A stretch of DNA of 64,000 nt from Caminibacter pacificus. Lineage in GTDB: Bacteria > Campylobacterota > Campylobacteria > Campylobacterales > Nautiliaceae. The stretch covers positions 434,001 through 498,000 of the forward strand of contig NZ_RJVK01000001.1 of assembly GCF_003752135.1 (NCBI RefSeq), read 5' to 3'. The notes under the pieces were generated by a model. It saw nothing but the letters and a program-made list of their open reading frames with translations. It was not told where the DNA came from and did no database searches. Shown here in pieces: positions 42,449 to 51,001 of the stretch. The position numbers and the translations under genes were made by a program. Each line of letters opens with the position of its first letter. The first letter of the stretch is position 1.

Positions 42449-43232
42449 GGCTATCTCAAAAACTTTAAGCATAATCGAAAAATACTCTCTTAGTACCGTA
42501 TGCTACTCTTCAAAATGCCCCAATATCAGCGAATGTTTCAAAAGAGGCACGGCTACATTTATGATTATGGGAAATATCTGCACGAGAAACTGTAAATTTT
42601 GCAACGTCACAAGCGCAAAACCTCTACCTCTTGATGAAAACGAACCCCTAAAAATAGCAAAAGCCGTAAAAGAGCTGAATCTAAACTACGTCGTAACAAC
42701 ATCCGTTGATAGAGACGATTTGAGCGATTACGGAAGCACTCATTTTTATAACGTAATAGAAAAAATAGCCGCTTTAAACCCCAATACCAAAATAGAAAGC
42801 CTAACCCCCGATTTCAGAGGAGACATCAACGCACTAAATTTAATGATAAGCTCCAAAAGCTATAAATTGGCTCACAATATCGAAACGACTAAAAGACTTC
42901 ACAAAAAGCTAAAACCGAAAAGCTCTTATACTTTAAGCTTAAAAGTTTTGGAATATTATTCGAAATTTAAAATCACAAAATCATCTATAATCGTCGGATT
43001 CGGCGAGACATTCGAAGAGATTGAAGAGACTATGAGAGATTTAAAAAACGCAGGCCTTTCACAACTAACGATAGGTCAATACCTAAGACCATCACCAAAA
43101 CACTATCCGGTAAAAAAATATTATTCAAAAGAAGAATTCGAGCTATTAGAAAATATGGCTTATTCGATAGGTTTTAAAGCGGTAGTTGCTGGTGAGCTTG
43201 TCAGAAGCAGTTATTTTGCTGATAAACTATAA
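42417..43232 (+). CDS. lipA: Lipoyl synthase
   Basis: 271-aa radical SAM enzyme that inserts two sulfurs into octanoyl groups. The auxiliary cluster cysteines are in CYSSKCPNISEC; the radical SAM triad is CTRNCKFCNV. VTTSVDRDDLSDYGS and the closing VRSSYFADK are conserved. It is translated from an ATG inside lipB, preceded by GAGGTG. Confidence 0.96.
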   Translation: MKPKVKAPSFEAISKTLSIIEKYSLSTVCYSSKCPNISECFKRGTATFMIMGNICTRNCKFCNVTSAKPLPLDENEPLKIAKAVKELNLNYVVTTSVDRDDLSDYGSTHFYNVIEKIAALNPNTKIESLTPDFRGDINALNLMISSKSYKLAHNIETTKRLHKKLKPKSSYTLSLKVLEYYSKFKITKSSIIVGFGETFEEIEETMRDLKNAGLSQLTIGQYLRPSPKHYPVKKYYSKEEFELLENMAYSIGFKAVVAGELVRSSYFADKL

Positions 43233-43241
43233 GGAGGAGAA

Positions 43242-44201
43242 ATGAATATAGCGATACTAACCAGCGGAGGTGATAGCAGCGGAATGAATCCCGCTATTAA
43301 AAAATTCGTCGAATGCTGTTACGAAAAAAACTACACTCCCTATTTCATATATGACGGCTTAGAGGGAATGATTGATGGAAAAATAAAAAAAGCTTCTTAC
43401 AAAGACGTCGCCGGAATAATTTATAGAGGCGGTACTATTATTCGCTCAAGCAGAAGCAAAAGGTGGTATGAAAAAAAATATAGAAAAATAGCCTACGAAA
43501 ACCTAAAAAACAACAAAATAGACGCTCTTATAATTTTAGGAGGTGACGGAAGTTTTAGAGCGCTTGATGTTTTTTATGATGAATTCAAAATACCTTTTAT
43601 GGGAATTCCAGCAACAATAGACAACGACATACCTCTAAACGAGTACACCATAGGAGTCGATACGGCTCTAAACGTCATAAGAGAAGCGGTAGATGACATC
43701 AGAGATACCGCAAGCAGCTTCAGCCGTGCTTTCGTAATCGAAACTATGGGAAGAGAGTGCGGATATTTAGCGCTAACAAGTGCCGTGGCAAACGGAGCTG
43801 AGATGTGTTTAATACCGGAAGTAAAATATAACCTCGACAATCTCAAAAAAAGATACCTCGACGAAATAAAAAACGGCAGAAGTTATTTTTTGGCAATTGT
43901 CGCGGAGGGACTTAATATTTCATACAAAATAAAAGAGTGGTTTGAAAAAGAGATAGGATTTGAGAGCAGAGTTACGATACTCGGTCATATCCAAAGAGGC
44001 GGCTCACCTACGGTGATAGAGAGACTAAGAACTGCGGAATTTGTAAAAACCGCCCTTGATAATATCGAAAAAAACCCTGACAAAATCGTAACTTATTATG
44101 ATGATAAATTCGTACTTAGAGATTTAAAAGATATCGTAAATTCAAAATACGAACTCGATGAAAATATGCTTGCTTTAGCAAAAAAATTAATGGGGATTTA
44201 A
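43242..44201 (+). CDS. pfkA: 6-phosphofructokinase (ATP-dependent type)
   Basis: 319-aa PfkA. TSGGDSSGMN is the ATP site, GGDGSFRA keeps the glycine that marks ATP over pyrophosphate enzymes, and PATIDNDIPL holds the catalytic aspartate. METxGR appears as IETMGRECG. PFK is uncommon in autotrophic Campylobacterota, so it points to true glycolytic flux. AAGGAGG lies 6 bp before the ATG, directly after lipA. Confidence 0.94.
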   Translation: MNIAILTSGGDSSGMNPAIKKFVECCYEKNYTPYFIYDGLEGMIDGKIKKASYKDVAGIIYRGGTIIRSSRSKRWYEKKYRKIAYENLKNNKIDALIILGGDGSFRALDVFYDEFKIPFMGIPATIDNDIPLNEYTIGVDTALNVIREAVDDIRDTASSFSRAFVIETMGRECGYLALTSAVANGAEMCLIPEVKYNLDNLKKRYLDEIKNGRSYFLAIVAEGLNISYKIKEWFEKEIGFESRVTILGHIQRGGSPTVIERLRTAEFVKTALDNIEKNPDKIVTYYDDKFVLRDLKDIVNSKYELDENMLALAKKLMGI

Positions 44202-44210
44202 GGAGAAAAA

Positions 44211-46118
44211 ATGAAAGAAGCAGAAGTTTATAAACTACTCGATAAATACGGAATTTCACACCCTAAATACAAACTTTTCAAATTAAATGAAGAGGTGAGT
44301 TTCGATACTTTTCCTTGCGTAATAAAAATCCACAGCGACAAAGTGGTTCATAAAAGCGATGTGGGAGGAGTCATTACCAATATTCAAAACAACAGAAGTC
44401 TCAAATCCGCAAAAAAAGAGATTATTAAAAACCTAAAAAAACACTCGATAACCCTCGATGAAGACGATGAATTTATAGTCGAAGAAGAGATTAAGGGAAT
44501 CGAGCTTTTCTTGGGCGGGGTTTTCGATACTATTTTTGAAGAGACTATCGTTTTTGGAAAAGGCGGCACTCTTGTAGAGATAGAAAAAGACATAACCTAC
44601 ATCGACACCGAATCGGATGAAAAAGAGATACTGAAATCTATCGAAAAAACAAAAATTTCAAAAATTTTTCCTCAGTTTAGAGGCAAAAAATACGACCTGA
44701 AACTTTTGATAAAAACGATAAAAAAATTCCAAAAAATGTTTAAAAACGAAGATATTTTAGAAATAGACATAAACCCGCTGATAATCAACGAAAAAGGGAT
44801 ATTCGCTGTCGATGCGAGAATAAAAAAAGGTGAAAAACAAAAAAAAGAGTTCGTTAAAAAAAACAACTCGCTTTTTAATATAAAAAACGTCGCAATTTTC
44901 GGTGCAACCGACAAAAAAGAAAAAGTCGGCTACGCAATAGCCAAAAACGCCCTAAAAAGCAAAGCGAATATCTATTTTGTCAATCCGAAACTAAAAACTC
45001 TTTTTAACAAAAAAGTCTATAACTCTCTAAATCAACTACCTCAAATCGATACAGCGGTTATCGCCATTCCGACAAAATACGTACTCGAGAATGTCAAATC
45101 ACTAATCAAAAAGGGAGTTAAAAATATAATTATTATCTCAGCAGGGTTTAAAGAGAGCGGAAATATTCAAGCCGAAGAAGAATTAAGCCGCCTTGCAAAA
45201 GAAAACGACATAAATATCGTAGGCCCGAACTGCCTTGGGATTTATTATTCAAAACTAAACCTCAACCTAACTTTTGCAAAAAGCAAAATTTATAAAGGAA
45301 AAATCGGACTTATCTCTCAAAGCGGAGCTGTTTTGACTGCGCTTATGGATAAGGCATCAAAATATAAAATCGGTTTTTCTCATATCATTTCTATGGGGAA
45401 TATGGCGGATTTCAATTTCGCACACGCAATAAAAGAGCTAAACGAACAAAAATCATGTGAAGTTATCGCAATTTATGCAGAAGGCATGCAATTCGGAAAA
45501 GCGTTTTTAGAAGCCATAAGAAACTCTAAAAAACCTATTTTACTCTTTAAAGCCGGAAAAAGCGACGCGGCCAAAAAAGCCGCCTTTTCTCATACCGGAA
45601 ATATCGCCGGGGATTATGAAATGATTATGACCTTAAGCGAAATAGCAGGAGCCAAAATAAAAGACTCTATTGAGTCATTAATTTTCTCACCGAAATTCTT
45701 AAACGAACAAAACGTTATAATCCTCACAAACGCGGGAGGTCCCGGTACGATTCTTACCGACCTTGTAAGCAAACACAAAGACCTCTTAGAACTCGATAAA
45801 AAAACAATTGAAAAACTAAACGCCATCCTCCCTCCGACATGGTCTCACAACAACCCTATCGACATCATAGGCGACGCTACGGCAAAAAGATACAAAAACG
45901 CTCTTGAAATTATTAAAAATCTAAGCGATATAATTTTTGTAATTATTACTCCTCAATATATGACAAACGCAAAAGCTATTGCAAAAGAGCTTCTAAACTA
46001 TAAAAACACTATCCCGATACTTCTTGGAGACAAATCGTTTGAAAGTGCGAAAAAATTACTTGATAAAAACAAAAAACTCTACTTCACTTCATTAGAGGAG
46101 GCTTCAAAAATCCTATAG
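44211..46118 (+). CDS. ADP-forming acyl-CoA (acetyl-CoA) synthetase, fused beta-alpha order
   Basis: 635 aa. The ATP-grasp beta part is N-terminal (1-215; HKSDVGGV with H47). A CoA-binding Rossmann domain follows (about 222-345, VAIFGATDKKEKVG), then the ligase domains (about 350-635) with the phospho-histidine H461 in FSHTGNIAGD. Most fused enzymes are alpha-beta; this order is reversed. It would make ATP from ADP while splitting acetyl-CoA to acetate, or the reverse. No GNAT domain is attached, so it is not a protein acetyltransferase. It sits between pfkA and the PDH genes. Confidence 0.88.
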   Translation: MKEAEVYKLLDKYGISHPKYKLFKLNEEVSFDTFPCVIKIHSDKVVHKSDVGGVITNIQNNRSLKSAKKEIIKNLKKHSITLDEDDEFIVEEEIKGIELFLGGVFDTIFEETIVFGKGGTLVEIEKDITYIDTESDEKEILKSIEKTKISKIFPQFRGKKYDLKLLIKTIKKFQKMFKNEDILEIDINPLIINEKGIFAVDARIKKGEKQKKEFVKKNNSLFNIKNVAIFGATDKKEKVGYAIAKNALKSKANIYFVNPKLKTLFNKKVYNSLNQLPQIDTAVIAIPTKYVLENVKSLIKKGVKNIIIISAGFKESGNIQAEEELSRLAKENDINIVGPNCLGIYYSKLNLNLTFAKSKIYKGKIGLISQSGAVLTALMDKASKYKIGFSHIISMGNMADFNFAHAIKELNEQKSCEVIAIYAEGMQFGKAFLEAIRNSKKPILLFKAGKSDAAKKAAFSHTGNIAGDYEMIMTLSEIAGAKIKDSIESLIFSPKFLNEQNVIILTNAGGPGTILTDLVSKHKDLLELDKKTIEKLNAILPPTWSHNNPIDIIGDATAKRYKNALEIIKNLSDIIFVIITPQYMTNAKAIAKELLNYKNTIPILLGDKSFESAKKLLDKNKKLYFTSLEEASKIL

Positions 46119-46133
46119 TTTAGGACTCTTTTT
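46111..46133 (+). terminator. Weak terminator after the acyl-CoA synthetase
   Basis: TCCTA-TAGTT-TAGGA (46111-46125) overlaps the stop codon and is followed by CTCTTTTT. The stem has only 5 bp, so read-through into the PDH genes is likely. Confidence 0.45.
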
Positions 46134-46208
46134 ATCCCCTTTATACGACTTATATCAATTTTCTTGAATTATTCTTCATTTTTAAGCTTTCTTTAAAGTT
46201 TGGAGAGT

Positions 46209-46214
46209 TATAAT
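46209..46214 (+). promoter_or_regulatory. -10 element ahead of the PDH gene group
   Basis: TATAAT in the 145-bp gap before the AhpD-like gene, 50 bp from its ATG. The -35 region is weak. With the hairpin at 46111 it suggests that the PDH genes can be expressed separately from pgi-pfkA. Confidence 0.5.
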
Positions 46215-46263
46215 AAATTAAAGGCTAAAAAAAGTTTAGTCAAATCGATTGAAGGAGGGTTCA

Positions 46264-46599
46264 ATGATGAGAGAAAAACTACAAGAAATTGAAGAATTAG
46301 TAAAAAAATTACAACAAAACGCACCTGAAGAGACAAAAAATTTCTTTAATTTCCTAAAAAGCGTCGAAAAAGACGGGGCTGTTAGTGCCAAAAATAAAGA
46401 GTTAATCAATATCGCTTTGGCAGTAGCAGCTCAGTGCGAATGGTGTATAGCTTTTCATACCAAAAACGCTTTGAAACTCGGAGCGAATAAAGAAGAGATA
46501 ATCGAAGCCGCAATGCAAGCGGTACTGATGCACGGAGGTCCGGCTTTGATGTATATGACTCCTCTTTTTAAAGCGATAGAGGAGTTTTCAAATGAATAG
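46264..46599 (+). CDS. AhpD/carboxymuconolactone-decarboxylase-like protein
   Basis: 111-aa helical protein with the CEWC redox pair followed by HTKNALKLGA, the AhpD-type active-site pattern (CxxCxxxH). In AhpD this disulfide takes electrons from the lipoyl group of an E2 subunit to reduce a peroxiredoxin. Here it lies directly before the PDH genes, fitting a lipoate-linked peroxide defence. The ATG at 46264 is preceded by GGAGGG; a second ATG follows at once. It overlaps pdhA by 8 bp. Confidence 0.85.
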   Translation: MMREKLQEIEELVKKLQQNAPEETKNFFNFLKSVEKDGAVSAKNKELINIALAVAAQCEWCIAFHTKNALKLGANKEEIIEAAMQAVLMHGGPALMYMTPLFKAIEEFSNE

Positions 46600-47563
46600 C
46601 GCAAGGGTTAAAAAATTTTATTATCTTATGAAATTGGGCCGTGAATTCGAGCTTGCCGCAAAACGCGAATATATGAACGGAAACATAGCCGGATTTTTAC
46701 ATCTTGATATAGGACAAGAAGCAGTAAGTGTGGGGACTATGCAAGCTTTTGACAAGGGAGACGTCTTTACGCACTACCGCGAACACGTCTTAGCTCTTGC
46801 CAGAGGAATGGAGCCAAAAAGAGTAATGGCCGAACTTTTCGGTAAAAAAACGGGAATCAGCAAAGGAAAAGGCGGCTCGATGCACCTATTCGAGCCGAAA
46901 CTCGACTTTTACGGAGGAGACGCGATAGTAGCCGGGCATCTGCCAATAGCAGTAGGCTGTGCGTATGCCAGGAAAATCCAAGGAGAAAACGCCGGGGTTT
47001 TTGCAATATTCGGTGATGGCGCAAGTAACGCCGGAGCTTTTTTCGAGAGTATAAATATTGCGAGTGCCTGGAAACTTCCTATTATTTTCTTTTGCGAAAA
47101 CAACTACTACGCAATAGGGACTCATATTTCTTGGGTTAGTCCTTTTGTCGAGCTATATAACAAAGCAAAAAACTATATGCCGACAAAAAGAATAAACGGA
47201 ATGGACGTTTGCGAGGTTTATAACGCCGTTATGGAAGCAAAAACTCATATCGAAAACGGGCTTGGGCCTTATTTTATCGAAGCGGAAACCTACAGATACG
47301 AGGGTCACAGTATGAGTGACGCCGGAAAATACAGAAGCGAAGAAGAGCTTGAAATATTCAAACGCCGAGACCCTATAGAAAACCTAAAGAAAAAAGCGAT
47401 AGAACTCGGAATCGTAGATGAAAAGTATTTTCAAGAAGCGGACGCAAAAGTTCAAAACGTAATAGAAGAAGCCGTCAAATTCGCCGCCGAGTCACCTGAA
47501 CCTGAAGATTACGAACTATTTGAAGACGTTTTTTGTAAGGAGTGTGAAAATGCTTTACCGTGA
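46592..47563 (+). CDS. pdhA: Pyruvate dehydrogenase E1 alpha subunit
   Basis: 323-aa thiamine-diphosphate enzyme subunit. FGDGASNAGAFFESINIASAW is abbreviated here to its GDGASNAGA start, the TPP motif, and it ends in the ENNYYAIGTH stretch. HYREHVLALARGM and GKGGSMHLF are E1-alpha hallmarks, and RYEGHSMSDAGKYRS includes the phosphorylation-loop equivalent. With E1 beta it decarboxylates pyruvate. It overlaps pdhB by 14 bp. Confidence 0.94.
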   Translation: MNSARVKKFYYLMKLGREFELAAKREYMNGNIAGFLHLDIGQEAVSVGTMQAFDKGDVFTHYREHVLALARGMEPKRVMAELFGKKTGISKGKGGSMHLFEPKLDFYGGDAIVAGHLPIAVGCAYARKIQGENAGVFAIFGDGASNAGAFFESINIASAWKLPIIFFCENNYYAIGTHISWVSPFVELYNKAKNYMPTKRINGMDVCEVYNAVMEAKTHIENGLGPYFIEAETYRYEGHSMSDAGKYRSEEELEIFKRRDPIENLKKKAIELGIVDEKYFQEADAKVQNVIEEAVKFAAESPEPEDYELFEDVFCKECENALP

Positions 47564-48524
47564 GGCACTCAATAAAGCGATAGACGAATCAATGGCGGCG
47601 GATAACAGCGTAGTTATTTTAGGTGAAGATGTCGGAAGATACGGAGGAAGTTATAGGGTCAGCGAAGGACTTTTTAGCAAATACGGAGAAAAAAGAGTAA
47701 TCGATACGCCTATTGCGGAGCTAAGTATCGTTGGTAACGCAATAGGTATGGCAATTGCAGGTCTAAGACCGATAGCCGAAATAATGACGGCAAATTTTTC
47801 ACTTCTTGCAATGGACCAAATTATAAACCACGCATCAAAATTCAGATATATGAGCGGCGGTAAAATGACGATACCTCTAACTATCAGAATGCCTGGTGGT
47901 GTAAGTCGTCAGCTTGCAGCTCAACATAGCGAAAACTATGAAACTCTATATTCAAGCGTCCCGGGACTTATTGTCCTTGCCGCAAGCAACGCGACATATG
48001 CATACTACGGACTTAAAAGCGCAATTTTTATGAACGACCCGGTCGTATTTTTAGAACACGAGCTTTTATATCCTATGGATATGGAATTTAAAGAAATTAA
48101 AAATTTCGACCCGTTCAAAGCAGAAGTGGTAAAAGAGGGAAAAGATTTGACAATTATCACTTACCTAAAAATGAGATACGACGTACTCGAAGCCCAAAAA
48201 GCTCTACAAAAAGCGGGAATTGACGCTGAAATTATCGATTTGAATTCACTAAGACCTATAGACATCGAAACTATCGCAAAATCAATCAAAAAAACAAAAA
48301 AATGCGTAATCGTAGAAGAAGACCACAAAACCGGCGGAATGGGCGCTGAAATAGCTGCTCAAATTATGGAAAACTGCTTTTACGACCTTGACGCGCCGGT
48401 ATTAAGAATAGCCGGTGAGGACGTACCTATTCCGTACAATAGAAAACTTGAACTTTTATCAATCCCTACTCCTGAGAAAATCGTTAAAAAAATTCTAAAA
48501 TGGAAGGCTGAAAATGGAATATAA
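47550..48524 (+). CDS. pdhB: Pyruvate dehydrogenase E1 beta subunit
   Basis: 324-aa partner of E1 alpha. LGEDVGRYGGSYRVSEGL, the conserved FPTPEIAE-type region as IDTPIAELSIVGNA, and RPIAEIMTANF are characteristic. The heterotetramer transfers the acetyl group to the E2 lipoyl arm. The ATG at 47550 follows AAGGAG; it overlaps pdhA by 14 bp and pdhC by 11 bp. Confidence 0.94.
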   Translation: MLYREALNKAIDESMAADNSVVILGEDVGRYGGSYRVSEGLFSKYGEKRVIDTPIAELSIVGNAIGMAIAGLRPIAEIMTANFSLLAMDQIINHASKFRYMSGGKMTIPLTIRMPGGVSRQLAAQHSENYETLYSSVPGLIVLAASNATYAYYGLKSAIFMNDPVVFLEHELLYPMDMEFKEIKNFDPFKAEVVKEGKDLTIITYLKMRYDVLEAQKALQKAGIDAEIIDLNSLRPIDIETIAKSIKKTKKCVIVEEDHKTGGMGAEIAAQIMENCFYDLDAPVLRIAGEDVPIPYNRKLELLSIPTPEKIVKKILKWKAENGI

Positions 48525-49713
48525 AGTAACGATGCCGATACTTAGCGATACTATGGATAAAGGGAAACTTATCAAATGGTACGTAAAAGAGGGAGATAGG
48601 GTCAAAAAAGGAGATAAACTCTGCGAAGTCGAAAGCGACAAAGCGACAATGGATATCGAAAGTTTCGTAAACGGCAGGGTTAAAAAAATATTGGTAAAAG
48701 AAGGTGAAGAAGTACCTGTAAAAAGCGTAATAGCAGTAATTGAAAGTGAAGAATCAAAACAAGAAACAAAAAACGAACAAGAAGAAATTAAAGAGACAAA
48801 AGAAAAAAGCAGCAAAACGAATACTGATAGCTCAATAGACATAGACGAGCTTATAAACTCTATCGTCAATGAACCGAGTAAGAAAGTTTCCGGCAGCGCT
48901 TCGCCGGCTGCAAAACAAAAAGCCAAAAAATTGGGAATAGATATCGAATCACTTCAAAAAAGCGGAGAATTACCTACTCCGGCTCACGAAAAAGATATCG
49001 ACGAAGTGATTATCAAAAAATATTTCTCACCAAAAGCTGCAAAATTAATAAAAGAGTACGGGCTTGATTTTGACATATTCGAATTGAACCGTAAAATAGA
49101 AAGCGATGAGGTGATGAAATACATAAAAACAAACAACATCCCGAAAATCACAAAATTATCTCCAAACCAAATCGCAGTTATAAAAACGGTCCAAAACGCA
49201 ATAAAAAAACCTACGTTTTTCGTTTTTGAAGAGGTAGAAATAACAAAAAAAGAAAACATCAAATTAACAGCACAAATTATAAAAGCACTCGCTACTGCTA
49301 TGCAAAAACATCCTTTAACGCGTAGTATTTTAAAAGACAACGAACTTCTAACCTACCCTACTTCCAATATTTCGGTAGCGGTAGCAAGAGATGACGGACT
49401 TTTTATGTGTGTGATTAAAAACGCCGAAGATAAAAGCCTTGAAGAGATAAACGAATGGCTAAAAGAGATAAAAACTAAAAAATTGAGTATCGAAGATTTA
49501 AGCGGCTCGACTTTCGGAATTAGCAATCTCGGAATGTTTAACATAAAAAGCTTTACGGCTCTTATTAATGACAACGACGCCGGAATTGCGGCTTTTGGTG
49601 CGTTAAACAATAATAAAATGGAAGTATCTTTTACAATCGACCATAGAATCCTAAACGGAGTTGACGCGGCAAAATTTATCAACGATTTTAAAGAGGAGTG
49701 TAAAAATGTATGA
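48514..49713 (+). CDS. pdhC: Dihydrolipoamide acetyltransferase (E2) of PDH
   Basis: 399 aa. A lipoyl domain (1-78) carries lipoyl-lysine K43 in VESDKATMDIES. An acidic linker follows. Two regions then resemble peripheral-subunit-binding domains: SPAAKQKAKKLGIDI (about 130) and SPKAAKLIKEYGLDF (about 172); one is usual. The catalytic domain (about 215-399) has FGISNLGMF and ends with DHRILNGVDAA, where the common DHRxxDG aspartate is Asn. It builds the PDH core and forms acetyl-CoA. It overlaps lpdA by 8 bp. Confidence 0.92.
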   Translation: MEYKVTMPILSDTMDKGKLIKWYVKEGDRVKKGDKLCEVESDKATMDIESFVNGRVKKILVKEGEEVPVKSVIAVIESEESKQETKNEQEEIKETKEKSSKTNTDSSIDIDELINSIVNEPSKKVSGSASPAAKQKAKKLGIDIESLQKSGELPTPAHEKDIDEVIIKKYFSPKAAKLIKEYGLDFDIFELNRKIESDEVMKYIKTNNIPKITKLSPNQIAVIKTVQNAIKKPTFFVFEEVEITKKENIKLTAQIIKALATAMQKHPLTRSILKDNELLTYPTSNISVAVARDDGLFMCVIKNAEDKSLEEINEWLKEIKTKKLSIEDLSGSTFGISNLGMFNIKSFTALINDNDAGIAAFGALNNNKMEVSFTIDHRILNGVDAAKFINDFKEECKNV

Positions 49714-51001
49714 CGTAATAGTAATAGGAGGGGGACTCGGATATGCGGCTGCTATAGTTTTAAGCAAAGCCGGGAAAAAAGTGGCTCTTATTGAAAGAAA
49801 CTTGGAACATTTAGGAGGTACGTGCCTTCATAACGGCTGTATTCCTTCAAAAAATCTCTTACACAGAGCAAAAACCCTGCTTGAATTAAAAGAAGGATTT
49901 TTCGATGGTGAGGTGAGTTTGAATCTAAAAAAACTCCAAAATCACATATCAAAAATAATAACCTCACACACAAAAGCCGTCAAAAATCAACTACTTATGG
50001 CAAAAGTTGAGCTTATCGAAGATGAAGGGTATGTTACTGATGATGGAGTTTTATTAAAAAACCAAAACAAAACCCTACAAGCAAAATACATAATAATCGC
50101 AGACGGCTCCAAACCTCGAATTCCTGAGGGAATAGAATATGACGGCAAAAGAATTATTACTTCAAAAGAAGCGCTTGAATTAAAAAACGCTCCAAAAGAG
50201 ATAACAATTTACGGAAGCGGTGCAATAGGACTTGAAATGGCTTCTTTTTTCAGTACGATAGGCACAAAAGTAAATCTTTTATACAGACATTCGAACATTT
50301 CAAAAAAATTTCCTCAAATCATTACCGAAAAGCTCGAAGAGCAGTTAAAAAATATAGGCGTAAATCTAATGCCTAACAGCGAAATAAAAGAAGCTAAAAC
50401 CGAACATTCAAAAGTGATTTGCAACATTAACGGCAAAGAATTTTCAACCGACTATCTTTTGGTAGCGGCCGGAAGAGTACCGAAAACCGATATCGTTCAA
50501 ACCGACAAAATCAAAATCCAAAAAGGCATTGTAACGGATGAGTATTTTCAAACCACCATGCCAAACGTCTATGCCGTAGGAGATTGCAACGGCAAACTGA
50601 TGCTCGCACACGCCGCAAGAGCTCAGGTTCTTAACGTTGCAAATCAGATTTTGGGCAAAAAAGAAAAACTAATCCTCGAAAACATCCCGAAATTCATCTA
50701 CACACTGCCGCTAAGTTATGCAAATATCGGCACAAAAGGCGTAAAAGAAGCGGAGTTTCCTATTAATTATTTAGGAATTGCGGGCAGTTTATACGGAGAC
50801 GAACTCGGGATTGTAAAAATATACGCCGATGAAGAAAATTTCATAACGGGAGCTGATATTTTAGCTCCGAACGCCGAAGAGCTTATCGGTATCTTCTCAA
50901 GCGCACTTGCCGCAGAAGTTGATATCGATACCTTAAAAAAAGCGGTTTTCCCGCATCCTACATATAGTGAAGCTATAGATAGAGCATTAAGGAGGTTTTG
51001 A
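49706..51001 (+). CDS. lpdA: Dihydrolipoamide dehydrogenase (E3) of PDH
   Basis: 431-aa flavoprotein. The redox disulfide is GGTCLHNGCIPSK (C40, C45). NAD fold: IYGSGAIGLEMASFF; second FAD contact: VYAVGDCNGKLMLAH; the C-terminal catalytic His-Glu is HPTYSEAIDRA. It reoxidises E2 dihydrolipoamide with NAD. It is somewhat shorter than the usual ~465 aa but complete. Its TGA overlaps the next gene's start by one base. Confidence 0.94.
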   Translation: MYDVIVIGGGLGYAAAIVLSKAGKKVALIERNLEHLGGTCLHNGCIPSKNLLHRAKTLLELKEGFFDGEVSLNLKKLQNHISKIITSHTKAVKNQLLMAKVELIEDEGYVTDDGVLLKNQNKTLQAKYIIIADGSKPRIPEGIEYDGKRIITSKEALELKNAPKEITIYGSGAIGLEMASFFSTIGTKVNLLYRHSNISKKFPQIITEKLEEQLKNIGVNLMPNSEIKEAKTEHSKVICNINGKEFSTDYLLVAAGRVPKTDIVQTDKIKIQKGIVTDEYFQTTMPNVYAVGDCNGKLMLAHAARAQVLNVANQILGKKEKLILENIPKFIYTLPLSYANIGTKGVKEAEFPINYLGIAGSLYGDELGIVKIYADEENFITGADILAPNAEELIGIFSSALAAEVDIDTLKKAVFPHPTYSEAIDRALRRF

